A DNA stretch of 64,000 bases from Bacteroidales bacterium (GTDB taxonomy: Bacteria; Bacteroidota; Bacteroidia; Bacteroidales; P3): the NCBI GenBank assembly GCA_024400665.1, contig JAKSML010000003.1:1-64000 (forward strand). The letters run 5' to 3'. How positions within the stretch are numbered: the first letter of the stretch is position 1; the number at the start of each line of letters is the position of its first letter. The notes under the pieces are model-generated. The model had not been told where the DNA came from. It saw only the letters and a program-made list of their open reading frames with translations, and made no database searches. The position numbers and the translations under genes were made by a program. This document shows positions 34,101 through 41,926 of this stretch, one piece after another.

Positions 34101-35349
34101 AGAATTCGGGATGGGTAGATGCCGAGCTGCTTTTTGCAAAGAATGTGAGCTGCAGGTGGTTGATGGGATAGGCCGTTGTGTCAACGCCGGGGAGGATGAC
34201 AGAGGTGTAGCTGCCGTAGGTCGAGGCGGTGTTGTCGTTCCAGTTCAGCACTTTTGAGCCGCCAGGCGTATGGTTTTTTGATGAGGAGTTGTAGATGTAT
34301 GGCACGCCCACATACGTCGTCGCGTCGTTCAGGTGACCCCAGCAGTCGATAAAGGAGGTGGAAGTTGTAGAGGTGGTGCTGCAGCCTTCAAAGTCTTCTG
34401 TGAAGGGAAGGAAAGTTAGGAAGGCGCAGTCGGTGCGGAAATTCACAATCTTGGGAAGACTAGTGTCGCCTGTACCGCAAATGGCACGAATAGAAGCGGA
34501 GTAGGTCGTATTTGCTTCCAGCCCAGAAAGGGCAATGCTGGGCACGGAAACTACTTGTTGGGAGGGTGCCGAACTGCCACCACTCACCACTATCTCATAC
34601 AAAGAAGCCGAGGTAGTGTCCCAGCTCAATAAGGCATCTGTCCCAGTCACTTCGGCAACAAGGTTGGTGACGCGGGGACAGGGCTCCGATGCGCTCACCA
34701 CAATGTCATCTATACAGCAAGTAAAATCCGACATCGATGTTTGCCAATGAAATACTAAATGGGTGGCGTTAGTAGGGACGGAGTCGAGATCAATATCCAC
34801 CTCCATGCCGCCTCCGACCTGAAGACCATTGCCCGAATGGGCGGTGGTGGAAGATGATGCGATTGCTTGTATCGCATGAAATTCTTGCCATTCATATACA
34901 TGGGTAGTGATGTAACCAACAGTCAAAGTTCCGTTGAGGTCGCTACTCCCTTCGGTACACATCCAAAAAGATAGATGCAGCGTGTTCAAAGGCTGGCTGA
35001 AACTGGGGAGCGTTACGGTGTGTGTGAGACCGATGCTGAAGTTCAGTCCAGAAGTCATACAAATGGCATTGTTGCCAGAATGAATGTAGGCACCCGTACC
35101 AGAGCCAGACACCACATGCGGCATGTAACCGGCACCGCTACCATCACTGGTGGCTCCCCAGCATGGCGGCAGAACACCTTCCACATTGTAGCCTACCCCT
35201 GTGAAGGACTCGAAATTCTCAGTCCATGGATGGCCTGGAGTGACACTGATTGTGCAGGAGTCAGTCTGAGAATGTAGAGGACCCCAAAACACAACCAGAA
35301 GTGCCAGCAGCAGGCATTTGCGTAGAATTTTTTCTTTGTTACTTTTCAT
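28165..35349 (-). CDS. Giant fibronectin-III/CUB surface protein with type IX secretion tail
   Basis: A 2394-residue protein, signal peptide ending VFWGPLHSQ. About ten fibronectin-III-like repeats are visible, each starting with a Cys-Pro type linker and containing [ST]-x-[LIV]-x-W and GLxxxTxYDxxVR motifs (for example NLEAGTDYDLYVRAIC). They alternate with jelly-roll blocks such as LPFTEDFEGC and YVDDFVLEV. A CUB-like domain lies at about 590-690 (GYDFVYVYDGENISSP). The last ~85 residues (VNIFPNPAINATTISV to KKLIVK) are a type A sorting domain of the Por/T9SS pathway, so it should be exported through the outer membrane and anchored. An adhesin role, or a carbohydrate- or host-binding one, is inference. 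It is monocistronic with a ~300-nt structured leader. Confidence 0.88.
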   Translation of the reverse strand: MKSNKEKILRKCLLLALLVVFWGPLHSQTDSCTISVTPGHPWTENFESFTGVGYNVEGVLPPCWGATSDGSGAGYMPHVVSGSGTGAYIHSGNNAICMTSGLNFSIGLTHTVTLPSFSQPLNTLHLSFWMCTEGSSDLNGTLTVGYITTHVYEWQEFHAIQAIASSSTTAHSGNGLQVGGGMEVDIDLDSVPTNATHLVFHWQTSMSDFTCCIDDIVVSASEPCPRVTNLVAEVTGTDALLSWDTTSASLYEIVVSGGSSAPSQQVVSVPSIALSGLEANTTYSASIRAICGTGDTSLPKIVNFRTDCAFLTFLPFTEDFEGCSTTSTTSTSFIDCWGHLNDATTYVGVPYIYNSSSKNHTPGGSKVLNWNDNTASTYGSYTSVILPGVDTTAYPINHLQLTFFAKSSSASTHPEFYVGVMSDPTDITTFQPVDTFNLNDSWMECTSYFNHFTGYGAYVAVVAYQSTGSWIAYVDDFVLEVSNSCIRPSDLQLVTATRCDSVVVDWSEVGDATAWQLFVGTTGMVPSDTTTEVRDVMAHPCVLTDLTLGQSYDVYVRANCGDGYSNWRGPMTVVPGSYNFPTTGVHAIEGCNVSLYDNGGAGANYSASCNTTVTIRPGTDEVIQLWGTINTESGYDFVYVYDGENISSPEVFRGSGNVVLDTITSTVGPITIKFTSDGGTQTAGFDLHSSCVPAPPCGKVTNITCTPGPASALISWTPGILGEYTGAIVEYRETTQTTWITINTSNTYVGLTNLTPQTTYEVRVTANCTGGAANAESCQFTTSDFVCAVVDTASIFYNTVGSGTTNNYTLPVNNYYKNSFTEQLYLDSEIDSIGTISAIKFQFTGSNTMTHKTNCQIYLTNTDISVITNSTYISPEDMTLVYSGPITCVNGWNRFEFDQPFNYTGGNLVVAVIDNSNDYDGTAYTFATHSATSKAMALYSDQQHYPSTMMNSTSYSYRNNVSFEFQSCLEQETCPAPIVVAEPINSTTVCLTIVPGNTESTWNISVRQVGDSVFSSYGTATSTTYLVNDLLPSTMYEFRIESVCSGNGGQSTIVTSATNCDIEALPFTEDMEDMPTGQFSTLCWGVGSTSLGTDTPFPTIATLSGSSNKLCVIYNGGYLVLPEMAAPLNRLRLRFDLTQFGVGTRLVLGVLDEIDDAIANIQGLDTLVRSNIETNSYTATVVYDFSNLPNGATGHIVLYDPFADAKSYIDNIVVDTIPTCPSATNLNAVSVTTSNAVIGWQQTSDASGYQVEYGPRGFHPGTGTTITDVTNSPVNITGLEAGTNYDVYVLTICLNDTVSSSPFHFTTLCGTVSLPYEENFDNVIEPGSPETRLPNCWTYAFTGSSTSSSYLPRIYIPSATGYTASGNYCLYLYGNAVIALPQMPTTLDSLMVSFYDMNTSPSSYGLIIGAVDSITPGFENSFVPIDTVEFTNGANNLIIFLDNYTGTSRYLAFKNFNTSTTSSYSYHYIDNLVVDRIPSCRWPMGFRTTALSTSTASIGWSVSSASDFEYEYGPAGFVRGSGVAGTCHGCLATLGGLTTNTSYDFYARAICGTGDTSIWSECFTFTTSAVDPVTSYPYICDFTDTLLSNCGFVLVGGTQSNQWTIGNAVSNGNANSLYVSNNSTDHAYTNNSISISYAYRDLDLTAGSYNYSFDWLANGESSYDYLRAWLVPVSSSVTAGQLPDGSTTLSLYTSSTPADWISLDGGSKLNLSTSWNTQSDEVYVPETGTYHLMFMWGNDLSSGNNPPAAIDNISISVTSCPRVQHLSASVSGTTVDLDWVDSVSGFGWEVEYGITGFIHGSADATSTIVTSPSFRVSGLDALTNYDFLVRHICSATDTGNWAAVMVATGMCDSPRVADNATTATSSSAFVPAHSNYNYSFSQTIIDSADLTALGGLAITGFAFHPLEVSVGSLYEHCQVFLTHTSRSTFNSESDVVNLDSSMLVYSGSLNFNTPAWRYVTLDTLFTWNGSDNLLLTLVRNEGAYLNGSLFEAVSTTGNKVIYGYTDNYPIDPANLSSWNGIMAASNVAPSIQLISCVPFCAEPEALTATSDHATATLSWQGTSNAYQVAYRLADQEDWNNATLVTDTFFTLTNLMPATQYLFRVRAVCDTDLVSEWVTDTLHTDDLPCEAPSDLHTIDISGLEATFDWTPVTEEGMWVLHVWNGALEHLDTVSAHPVTISGLSAATTYNATIQSLCDYGYHSLSDTITFTTLACDTVTDVTVSAITATTAVVIWNAGSNNTDQWEIAYGLQGFDQGLGNSIITSETHGTLTNLEAGTDYDLYVRAICTDCWISNWSDVIHFTTRVTDDIHAVQSIGVNIFPNPAINATTISVSGINGRAVISVVDVNGSIIKSETLDCTADCTKSLDVESLAQGTYFVRISSTDTSIVKKLIVK

Positions 35350-35420
35350 TGTGTTGAAAAATTTTGGTTAATACTATGTTTATTAAAAAGGAAAATATCT
35401 GCTCAAACAAGACATAAAGA

Positions 35421-35560
35421 AAAAACCGCGAACTTTATGTTGCGACCGAGGTTCTAGACTACCCTTACAGAAACAAGAAAGCTCACGGTATTCACTGTGA
35501 GCATTTCCCTTTTCTTGTTCTGTAAGTGCGAAATTGTCTAGATTTCGGTACGCATAAAGA
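35421..35560 (-). ncRNA. Candidate structured RNA or leader hairpin
   Basis: A ~127-nt imperfect inverted repeat. Outer stem CTTTAT/ATAAAG, then GCG/CGC, CCGA/TCGG, CTAGAC/GTCTAG, an asymmetric bulge, CTTACAGAAACAAGAAA against TTTCTTGTTCTGTAAG, and a terminal GCTCAC/GTGAGC stem with a 10-nt loop. The minus strand is favoured: an exact promoter lies upstream (35661-35691) and TTTTTT follows the stem (35426-35421). It could be a free RNA of ~230 nt, possibly 6S-like (a long rod with a central bulge), or the 5' leader of the giant gene. The family was not identified. Confidence 0.5.
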
Positions 35561-35660
35561 AAAGCAAAACGCCGTATCTATGTCTTTTTTTTATTATCCT
35601 ATGTGTTATCTGTTTCTTTTTGAACCAATTATTAATGATTAAACCATTTATTAGCAAGTG

Positions 35661-35691
35661 CAAATATAATAAAAAAATCCCATATACCAAA
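35661..35691 (-). promoter_or_regulatory. Promoter for the structured RNA and giant adhesin
   Basis: Minus strand: TTTG (35691-35688), exactly 19 nt, TATATTTG (35668-35661). A full match to the Bacteroidetes consensus. Confidence 0.7.
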
Positions 35692-35731
35692 CTTTTTCCC
35701 AAAAAAATCTCCTATCCCCCCGCCGGCTCCT

Positions 35732-35760
35732 GCCCCTAAATGGCACCAGGTCCTACCTGG
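35732..35760. repeat. Small dispersed palindromic element, copy 2
   Basis: GCCCCTAAATGGCACCAGGT followed by CCTACCTGG, matching 27462-27490. The CTCATTACTCATTATTC that follows belongs to the dispersed CATTATTC family. Confidence 0.75.
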
Positions 35761-35834
35761 CTCATTACTCATTATTCGAAATGTTAAAAAAATTCCACCC
35801 CTCCAGTCCAAATTTTAACAAATCGTGTTAAGGG

Positions 35835-35882
35835 AGTGGTAGGGGACTGGTAGGGGACTGATAGGGGACAGGTAGGGGACTG
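35835..35882. repeat. 11-nt-period tandem array, locus 3
   Basis: Four units on the pattern ACTGGTAGGGG (starts 35835, 35846, 35857, 35868) and a partial fifth. It is flanked on both sides by AAATGTTAAAAAA strings. It lies in the 777-nt gap between the giant gene and the phosphohexomutase; the rest of that gap has no gene. Confidence 0.85.
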
Positions 35883-35973
35883 CGAAAATGCCAAATGTTA
35901 ATTGAAATGTTAAAAAATCCGCCCCCTCTCTCAGCCCTCAATTCTCTCTCAAGTCCATCTTTTTCGCATCTTT

Positions 35974-36006
35974 TTTGCTCTATATCGAAAAAAATGCGTA
36001 TCTTTG
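35974..36006 (+). promoter_or_regulatory. Promoter of the phosphohexomutase gene
   Basis: TTTG at 35974-35977, 21 nt, TATCTTTG at 35999-36006. The leader is about 113 nt and rich in GTATTAAG/GAGTATT strings. Confidence 0.7.
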
Positions 36007-36126
36007 CAGAGGATTACTAACGCCTTTACGGCGTATGGGTTAGGGTATTGTATTGAGTATCAGGTATTAAGTATTAAATTTTTGAGTATTAAGAATGTAG
36101 AGTATTAACAAGAAATATATAACGTT

Positions 36127-37878
36127 ATGATTGATATTGAAAATCTGAACATCGACGCTTCCGCCAAAGCTAATATCCAGACTTGGCTCAACGGCTCTTA
36201 CGACGAAGAAACCAAGCAGGCTATCCGCGACATGATGGCCAACCCCGACGAGTTGAACGAGAGTTTCTACAAGAACCTCGAATTCGGCACCGGCGGCCTC
36301 CGCGGCATCATGGGCGTGGGCACCAACCGCATGAACAAATACACCGTGGCTATGGCCACTCAGGGCCTCGCCAACTATGTGAAGAAGTGCTTCCCCAACG
36401 CCAGCCCCATCAAGGCCGCCATCAGCCACGACAGCCGTAACCACAGCCGCGAGTTTGCCGAGATCACCGCCCATGTGCTTGCCGCTAACGGCTTCAAGGT
36501 CTATCTCTTCGAGGCCCTGCGTCCCACCCCCGAGCTCTCCTTCGCCGTGCGCCATTTCGGCTGCCAGACGGGCGTGATGCTCACCGCCAGTCACAACCCC
36601 AAGGAGTATAACGGCTACAAGGCCTACTGGGACGACGGCTGCCAGTTGGTGGCTCCGCACGACACCAATGTGATTGACGAGGTGCTCAAGATTCAGAAAC
36701 TGGAGGATGTGAAGATGACCGGCCACGAAGAGAATATCGAGATCGTGGGCGAGATGGTCGATGCCGCCTTCCTCAAGCATGTCGAGCAGAACTCCCTCCA
36801 CCCCGAGCTCATCAAGAAGCATCACGACATCAAGATTGTCTATACCCCCCTCCACGGCACAGGCATCACCATGATACCCCGCGCCCTTGAGATGCTCGGC
36901 TTCACCAACGTCAACATCGTGAAGGAACAGGCCACCCCCGACGGCAACTTCCCCACCACGCCTTCTCCCAACCCCGAAGAGCATGCAGCCATGAAGATGT
37001 CCGTGGAGCTGGCACAGAAGATCGATGCCGACATCGTCTTTGCCTCCGACCCCGACGCAGACCGCGTTGGCGTGGCTGTGAAGCGCCCCGACGGCCAATG
37101 GATGCTCCTCAATGGTAACCAGACCCTCTCCGTCATCCTCTACTACCTTATCAAGGAATGGAAGGAGACAGACCGTCTCACGGGCAAGGAATGCGTCATC
37201 AAGACCATCGTCACCTCCGAGCTGCCCGGCGACATAGCACGCAAGGCCGGCGTGAAGGTATATGATGTCCTCACAGGCTTCAAGTTTATTGGCGACAAAA
37301 TCCGCGAGCTGGAGGGCAAGGAATTCTTCATCGGCGGCGGCGAGGAAAGCTATGGTTACATGATAGGCGACTTTGTGCGCGACAAGGATGCTATCTCATC
37401 ATGCTCCATGATTGCCGAGATAGCAGCCTGGGCTGCCGAGCAGGGCAAGACTTTCTTCGACGTCCTCGTGGATATCTACAAAGAGTACGGATTCTACAAG
37501 GAAGGCCTCGTCAGCGTGGTGCGCAAGGGCAAGAGCGGTGCCGAGGAGATTCAGGAGATGATGAAGCAGTACCGCGAGAACCCGCCAGCCGAAATCGACG
37601 GCGAGAAGGTCATCTGCATCAAGGACTACAAGCTCCACGAGAGCTGCAACCTTCTCACAGGCGAGAAGGAGGTGCTCACCCTCCCCACGAGCAACGTCCT
37701 CCAGTTCTTCACCGACAAGGGCAACAAAATAACCGTGCGCCCCAGCGGCACAGAGCCTAAGATTAAGTACTACTTCGGCGTGAAAGGCGAACTCAGCAGC
37801 AAGGAAGGCTTCGACCAGGCCAACACTGCCCTCGATGCCAAGATTGAGTCCATCAAGAAGAGCATGAACCTTTGCTAA
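36127..37878 (+). CDS. Alpha-D-phosphohexomutase (phosphoglucomutase/phosphomannomutase)
   Basis: A 583-residue cytoplasmic enzyme that moves phosphate between C1 and C6 of glucose or mannose phosphate, feeding glycolysis, glycogen and nucleotide-sugar synthesis. All four domains are present. FGTGGLRGIMG is at 53-63. The phosphoserine loop is TASHNP with Ser155. The metal loop DPDADRVG carries Asp308, Asp310 and Asp312. The sugar-specificity loop is GGEESYG at 404-410, and the phosphate loop RPSGTEPKIKYY lies near the C-terminus. GGEESYG fits the long PgcA-type mutases, so glucose phosphate is the likelier substrate. Monocistronic, with promoter and terminator. Confidence 0.93.
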   Translation: MIDIENLNIDASAKANIQTWLNGSYDEETKQAIRDMMANPDELNESFYKNLEFGTGGLRGIMGVGTNRMNKYTVAMATQGLANYVKKCFPNASPIKAAISHDSRNHSREFAEITAHVLAANGFKVYLFEALRPTPELSFAVRHFGCQTGVMLTASHNPKEYNGYKAYWDDGCQLVAPHDTNVIDEVLKIQKLEDVKMTGHEENIEIVGEMVDAAFLKHVEQNSLHPELIKKHHDIKIVYTPLHGTGITMIPRALEMLGFTNVNIVKEQATPDGNFPTTPSPNPEEHAAMKMSVELAQKIDADIVFASDPDADRVGVAVKRPDGQWMLLNGNQTLSVILYYLIKEWKETDRLTGKECVIKTIVTSELPGDIARKAGVKVYDVLTGFKFIGDKIRELEGKEFFIGGGEESYGYMIGDFVRDKDAISSCSMIAEIAAWAAEQGKTFFDVLVDIYKEYGFYKEGLVSVVRKGKSGAEEIQEMMKQYRENPPAEIDGEKVICIKDYKLHESCNLLTGEKEVLTLPTSNVLQFFTDKGNKITVRPSGTEPKIKYYFGVKGELSSKEGFDQANTALDAKIESIKKSMNLC

Positions 37879-37909
37879 CTAGACAACACTGGAGCAATTA
37901 TTGAATAAG

Positions 37910-37951
37910 AATATTATCCCAAACGCACAGTTTGTTTGGGATAATATTTTT
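37910..37951 (+). terminator. Intrinsic terminator after the phosphohexomutase
   Basis: Perfect 15-bp stem AATATTATCCCAAAC / GTTTGGGATAATATT, 9-nt loop, then TTTAT. Confidence 0.85.
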
Positions 37952-38019
37952 ATAATAGTAGATGCTTCTTTAGAAGTTTCACGGATGGAGAAAATATAAC
38001 AAAGAAAAATCGATAACAG

Positions 38020-38979
38020 ATGAAGAAAGGTGTTGCGCTAATATTGTGGCTGACGGGCAGCGTTGCCTGTTGGTGCCAGAGTGAGCGGTGGACGCTGGCC
38101 TTCTGGAATGTTGAGAATTTCTTTGATACGAGACATGATACGTTGAAACAGGATTATGCTTTTATGCCCGAGGGCGACAATCATTGGACCTATCAAAAGT
38201 ATGAGGCCAAGCGGGATGGAATTTATAAGGTTGTGGCAGCGATGAAGTGCCCGGCTGTGGTAGGGTTGGCCGAGGTGGAGAACGATTATGTGCTGCGAGA
38301 TCTGTGCCGTTATACGCCTTTGCGGCGCTATGGGTATGACTTTGTCCATTTCGAATCGCCCGATAGACGTGGCGTCGATTGTGCCTTGTTGTATAGGCAG
38401 AAGGCCTTTCGGGTTTTTGAGGCATGGCCGATATGTGTGTCGGACACCTCGTCAGGCTTTTTCACGCGCGATATTCTGCTTGTAGGCGGTGTATTGATGA
38501 GAGGCGGTGCTGAGGACAGCTGTTTCATTCTGGTGAATCATTGGCCGTCAAAACTGAATGGTGCGAAAGCTGAAAAGCATAGGATAGCCATTGCGAAGAA
38601 GATGAGAGGAGTGATGGACAGCCTTATGGAGACGCATCCCACAGCTTTGGTGATGGCCATGGGCGACTTCAATTCGGATCCTTATGAGCTGCCGATGAAA
38701 CAGTTGGAATTTGACAAGGACGGGAGGAATCCCGAAGGGCTGTATAATCTGATGTTTCGTTTGCCGAAGGGCGAGGGCAGCTATAAATTCCAAGATACAT
38801 GGTCATACATCGACCAGATTATTGCAAACAGGGATTTGTGCGCGGAGGTGTTCCGTCCGCACTTTATGATGCAAGAAGATCCACGCTATATGGGGGAGAA
38901 GATGTTTAGAACTTCGATAGGCATGAGGTATGTGGGCGGCTTCAGCGACCATCTTCCAATAATAGTCAGGGTGCCATGA
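38020..38979 (+). CDS. Exported endonuclease/exonuclease/phosphatase-family protein
   Basis: A 319-residue protein, signal peptide ending GSVACWCQ. The DNase I-like fold is complete: WNVENFFD (29-36, Asn30, Glu32 metal site), VGLAEVEN, SPDRRGVDCALLYR, LVNHWPSKL, the catalytic MGDFNSDP, and SDHLP at the C-terminus (His pair). The family hydrolyses phosphodiesters in nucleic acids, inositol phosphates or lipids. The signal peptide points to a periplasmic or outside role, such as nutrient scavenging. The stop overlaps the next start (ATGA), so the two genes are translationally coupled. Confidence 0.88.
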   Translation: MKKGVALILWLTGSVACWCQSERWTLAFWNVENFFDTRHDTLKQDYAFMPEGDNHWTYQKYEAKRDGIYKVVAAMKCPAVVGLAEVENDYVLRDLCRYTPLRRYGYDFVHFESPDRRGVDCALLYRQKAFRVFEAWPICVSDTSSGFFTRDILLVGGVLMRGGAEDSCFILVNHWPSKLNGAKAEKHRIAIAKKMRGVMDSLMETHPTALVMAMGDFNSDPYELPMKQLEFDKDGRNPEGLYNLMFRLPKGEGSYKFQDTWSYIDQIIANRDLCAEVFRPHFMMQEDPRYMGEKMFRTSIGMRYVGGFSDHLPIIVRVP

Positions 38980-41102
38980 ATAGGAAGTTATTGTGGATGT
39001 TTGTGTGGCTGTTGCTGCCGCTGTGCATCAAGGCACAGCTGTCGCTGCCGCTTGTCTGGACCAACTATTTGGAGACGCTATATGAGGATGGAGAGGATGA
39101 GACGGTTGAGGAGTTGCAGGACTTGTACGATGCTTGTGTTGAAAATCCTTTCAATTTGAACGACACAGCCCATATCTTGCAAGAGTTCCCTTTTGTGAGC
39201 GATGTCCAGCGCGGGATGCTGCGCAGCTATATCCTCCTGTATGGCGAGCTGATGAGCGTAGAGGAGCTGTATTCGATCAATGGTTTTGACAGCCTTACAG
39301 TGGAGCTGCTGCGGCCTTTGGTCAAAGGCGGCCATAACGAGACTTGGCAGCCGTTAGATTGGTCGAAAGTGTTGCGATATGGCCGCAGCAATATGGTGAC
39401 AGGCATAAATAGCACAATCGAACAAGCCAGAGGCTACAAAGAAGACATCTATCAAGGCAACAACCTGAGAATGCTGTGGCGTTACTCGTTCAAATACAAA
39501 GACCGCGTGCAGCTACACCTGTCGGCCGACAAAGACCCCGGCGAGGCACTCTTCAGTGGCTCCCAGGGGTTCGATTTCTATGGGTACAGTCTGACGTTGA
39601 ACGATATTGGCCGAAATGCGGCAAAAGGGAAGGGGGTGTATCTGAAAAAAATCATACTGGGACAGTATCATGCCCAGTTCGGACAAGGGCTGACCGCTTG
39701 GTCAGGCTTTGGCACCCGTAGGTCGTTAGGCACAGGAATAAGCCGCCATGCCTCAGGTCTCAGACCCAATGGCGTCTTTTCAGAGTATGGATACTTGCAG
39801 GGTGCCGCGGCTGAAATCTCGCTCTCTCCGAAATGGAAGTTTACAACATTCCTCTCCTACACAAAACGCTCTGCCACCCTGCCGCGAGGGGCAGACAAAG
39901 ATAGTACGATCAACTGGGTGCAGAGCCTGTATAATTCGGGCTATCATCGAACGCAGACTGAGATTAATAAGAAACGGCAGCTTGGAGAGTGTGTGATAGG
40001 CGGACATATAGAGCGTGCGACAAAGTCTTTCAAGGCGGGCATGACAGCCATGGCCACCTTGTTGGACAAAGAACTCATCCCGGCAACGTATGTCTATAAC
40101 GATAACGCTTTTCGAGGCAGGCAGAACTTCAATATCGGAGTTGATGCTGCCTATCTCTGTGGCCGGCTCATGCTCTTTGGCGAGGCGGCCCTCTGTGTCA
40201 ACCATGCCTTTAATCAGACAGTCTCTCCATCAGACAATCTTTCTGACAGCATAGCGCTAAATGTCAGTCCTGCGGTAGTTGCGGGTGGTGAGTTCATTAT
40301 GAATAACAATCATCGCATGAGTGCGCAGCTGCATTACTATTCTCCCAATTATCACAACCTTCACGCCTGTGCGATAGGGCAGGGCAGCACTCCGCAAAAT
40401 GAGGCTGGGGCGGGCTTGTATTATCAAGGCCATCTCCCAGGCCTCTTCACCGCTTCGGCAATCGCGGAGTTCGCCTATTTCCCGCATGAGAAATATCTGG
40501 CGTATGCTCCTACGCATGGGAGTGATGTCAGCGTTGTAATATCAAGGCCTTTAGGGGCGAATAATGATTTGATGCTCAACGTGCGCTATCGCTATAAAGA
40601 CAGAGGACGCAACATCACGCCCTCCACGATGGTTGACGGTAAGTACCAGATGGAACAAACCTACAGGCATCAGATTTTGGCCGATGTGGAGTATGCTTCC
40701 GGGGCATGGAAGAGTGTCACAAGGCTGGGGTGGACATCTTATCATGGCGATGTCACTGAGGTAAGCCACGGCTTGCTGCTGTATGAAGATGTGCAATTCA
40801 AGCCGAAGCGCATACCGCTCATGGTTGCGGCAAGGGTGGCGCTGTTTGATGTGGAGGATTACGAGGCACGGCTCTATGCCGTGGAGAGCGGTTTCATATA
40901 TCAGTACAATAGCATGATGTTCCAAGACGAGGGCTGTCGGCTCTATCTGCTGCTCCGCTATGATATCAATAAGTATTGGAATGTGGGTTTCAAATATGGT
41001 ATCACCAACTATGGCAACAAAGATACCTTCGGTTCAGGCTATGAGCTGATAGATGCCAATCATAGGCAGCAATGGAACGTGCAGGTTCGGGTGAAGTGGT
41101 AG
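38976..41102 (+). CDS. Helix-hairpin-helix and beta-barrel envelope protein
   Basis: A 708-residue protein, signal peptide ending LLLPLCIKAQ. The N-terminal domain (about 25-115: VEELQDLYDACVENPFNLNDTAHILQEFPFVSDVQ and LMSVEELYSINGFDSLTVELLRPLV) is two helix-hairpin-helix-like units as in ComEA. The remainder alternates in beta strands (RMLWRYSFKYKDRVQLHLSADKD, KKIILGQYHAQFGQGLTAWSGF) and ends WNVQVRVKW, resembling an outer-membrane barrel. Proteins of this make-up are widespread in Bacteroidetes and uncharacterised. Coupling to the secreted nuclease suggests a joint role with extracellular nucleic acid, which is only an inference. Confidence 0.75.
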   Translation: MNRKLLWMFVWLLLPLCIKAQLSLPLVWTNYLETLYEDGEDETVEELQDLYDACVENPFNLNDTAHILQEFPFVSDVQRGMLRSYILLYGELMSVEELYSINGFDSLTVELLRPLVKGGHNETWQPLDWSKVLRYGRSNMVTGINSTIEQARGYKEDIYQGNNLRMLWRYSFKYKDRVQLHLSADKDPGEALFSGSQGFDFYGYSLTLNDIGRNAAKGKGVYLKKIILGQYHAQFGQGLTAWSGFGTRRSLGTGISRHASGLRPNGVFSEYGYLQGAAAEISLSPKWKFTTFLSYTKRSATLPRGADKDSTINWVQSLYNSGYHRTQTEINKKRQLGECVIGGHIERATKSFKAGMTAMATLLDKELIPATYVYNDNAFRGRQNFNIGVDAAYLCGRLMLFGEAALCVNHAFNQTVSPSDNLSDSIALNVSPAVVAGGEFIMNNNHRMSAQLHYYSPNYHNLHACAIGQGSTPQNEAGAGLYYQGHLPGLFTASAIAEFAYFPHEKYLAYAPTHGSDVSVVISRPLGANNDLMLNVRYRYKDRGRNITPSTMVDGKYQMEQTYRHQILADVEYASGAWKSVTRLGWTSYHGDVTEVSHGLLLYEDVQFKPKRIPLMVAARVALFDVEDYEARLYAVESGFIYQYNSMMFQDEGCRLYLLLRYDINKYWNVGFKYGITNYGNKDTFGSGYELIDANHRQQWNVQVRVKW

Positions 41103-41119
41103 GAAATGCTTGGTAGGGT

Positions 41120-41920
41120 CTATTGCCTATCGTCGTTGTGAGGCGGTATGATGCCTTCTTCTTGGAATTTCTTGTATGTCTTCTCAGCAGCGAGCTGTTC
41201 GGCAGCCTTGATGGAGAACTCTATGGCATGTTCGGCAGGTGTGCCGTCAACTTTCACGCGGACATCATACTGGCGTCGGCTTTCGCGACCTTGATAGGTG
41301 ACTTTTTCGACTTCGAAGCTAATCTTTTTGTGGTTCTTCTGTCCCCAGTCGATGAGCTTGCTCTTGAAGTTCCAGTCTGTGTGGGCCATAGCATCGACGT
41401 CGAGATAGGTGGTCATAATCTTCTTGATGATGACACGGCGGGTGAAACGATAGCCCTTTTCGAGGTATATGGCTCCGACAAGGGCTTCAAAAGCGTCACC
41501 ATCGATACTCTTGAATACGCCTTGTGATTCGCGGTTGTATTGTATCAGTTGCGAGAGCCCGATTTTCTGTGCCAGTTTGTTGAGGTTAGCACGGCTGACG
41601 AGCTTGGAACGCATCTCGGTAAGGAATCCTTCGCCCTGATGAGGATATTTCTTGTAGAGGTATTCGGCTACCACGGAGCTGAGCACTGCGTCGCCTAAGT
41701 ATTCAAGTCGCTCATTGTTGACGCGCCAGCCCTGTCCCATCTCAACCGATTTAGATTTGTGGATGAAAGCAATCTGATAGAGGCTCGTGTTGTGCGGGGT
41801 GAAGCCCAGCACGTTTTTGAAGAAGAGATAAAACTCTTTGTGTTCGCCTTTATATCTACAGAAGTTCATGCTAATCGTGGGGGTAATGTAAGATGGTGAG
41901 GAGGAAAAGGATTTTAGCAT
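41120..41920 (-). CDS. rnc: Ribonuclease III
   Basis: Cuts double-stranded RNA in rRNA and mRNA processing. 266 residues from the ATG at 41920. The signature NERLEYLGDAVL carries Glu70, Glu73 and Asp77, and the second metal site is DAFEALVGAIY (Asp142, Glu145). A C-terminal double-stranded-RNA-binding domain runs about 190-260 (SFEVEKVTYQGRESRRQYDVRV, AAEQLAAEKTYKKF). It is the last gene of acpP-fabF-rnc, starting 6 nt after fabF, an order conserved in Bacteroidetes. Confidence 0.95.
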   Translation of the reverse strand: MLKSFSSSPSYITPTISMNFCRYKGEHKEFYLFFKNVLGFTPHNTSLYQIAFIHKSKSVEMGQGWRVNNERLEYLGDAVLSSVVAEYLYKKYPHQGEGFLTEMRSKLVSRANLNKLAQKIGLSQLIQYNRESQGVFKSIDGDAFEALVGAIYLEKGYRFTRRVIIKKIMTTYLDVDAMAHTDWNFKSKLIDWGQKNHKKISFEVEKVTYQGRESRRQYDVRVKVDGTPAEHAIEFSIKAAEQLAAEKTYKKFQEEGIIPPHNDDRQ

Positions 41921-41926
41921 TCAACA

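Noticed and set aside
35421..35560. Large hairpin as a retron, SRP RNA, tmRNA or RNase P RNA
   Set aside because: No reverse transcriptase gene is nearby, and none of the conserved cores of those RNAs was seen. Left as an unidentified structured RNA.
36067..37098. 343-codon minus frame opposite the phosphohexomutase
   Set aside because: Repetitive Gly/Val/His composition typical of antisense to Asp/Glu-rich coding DNA, with no motif or ribosome site.
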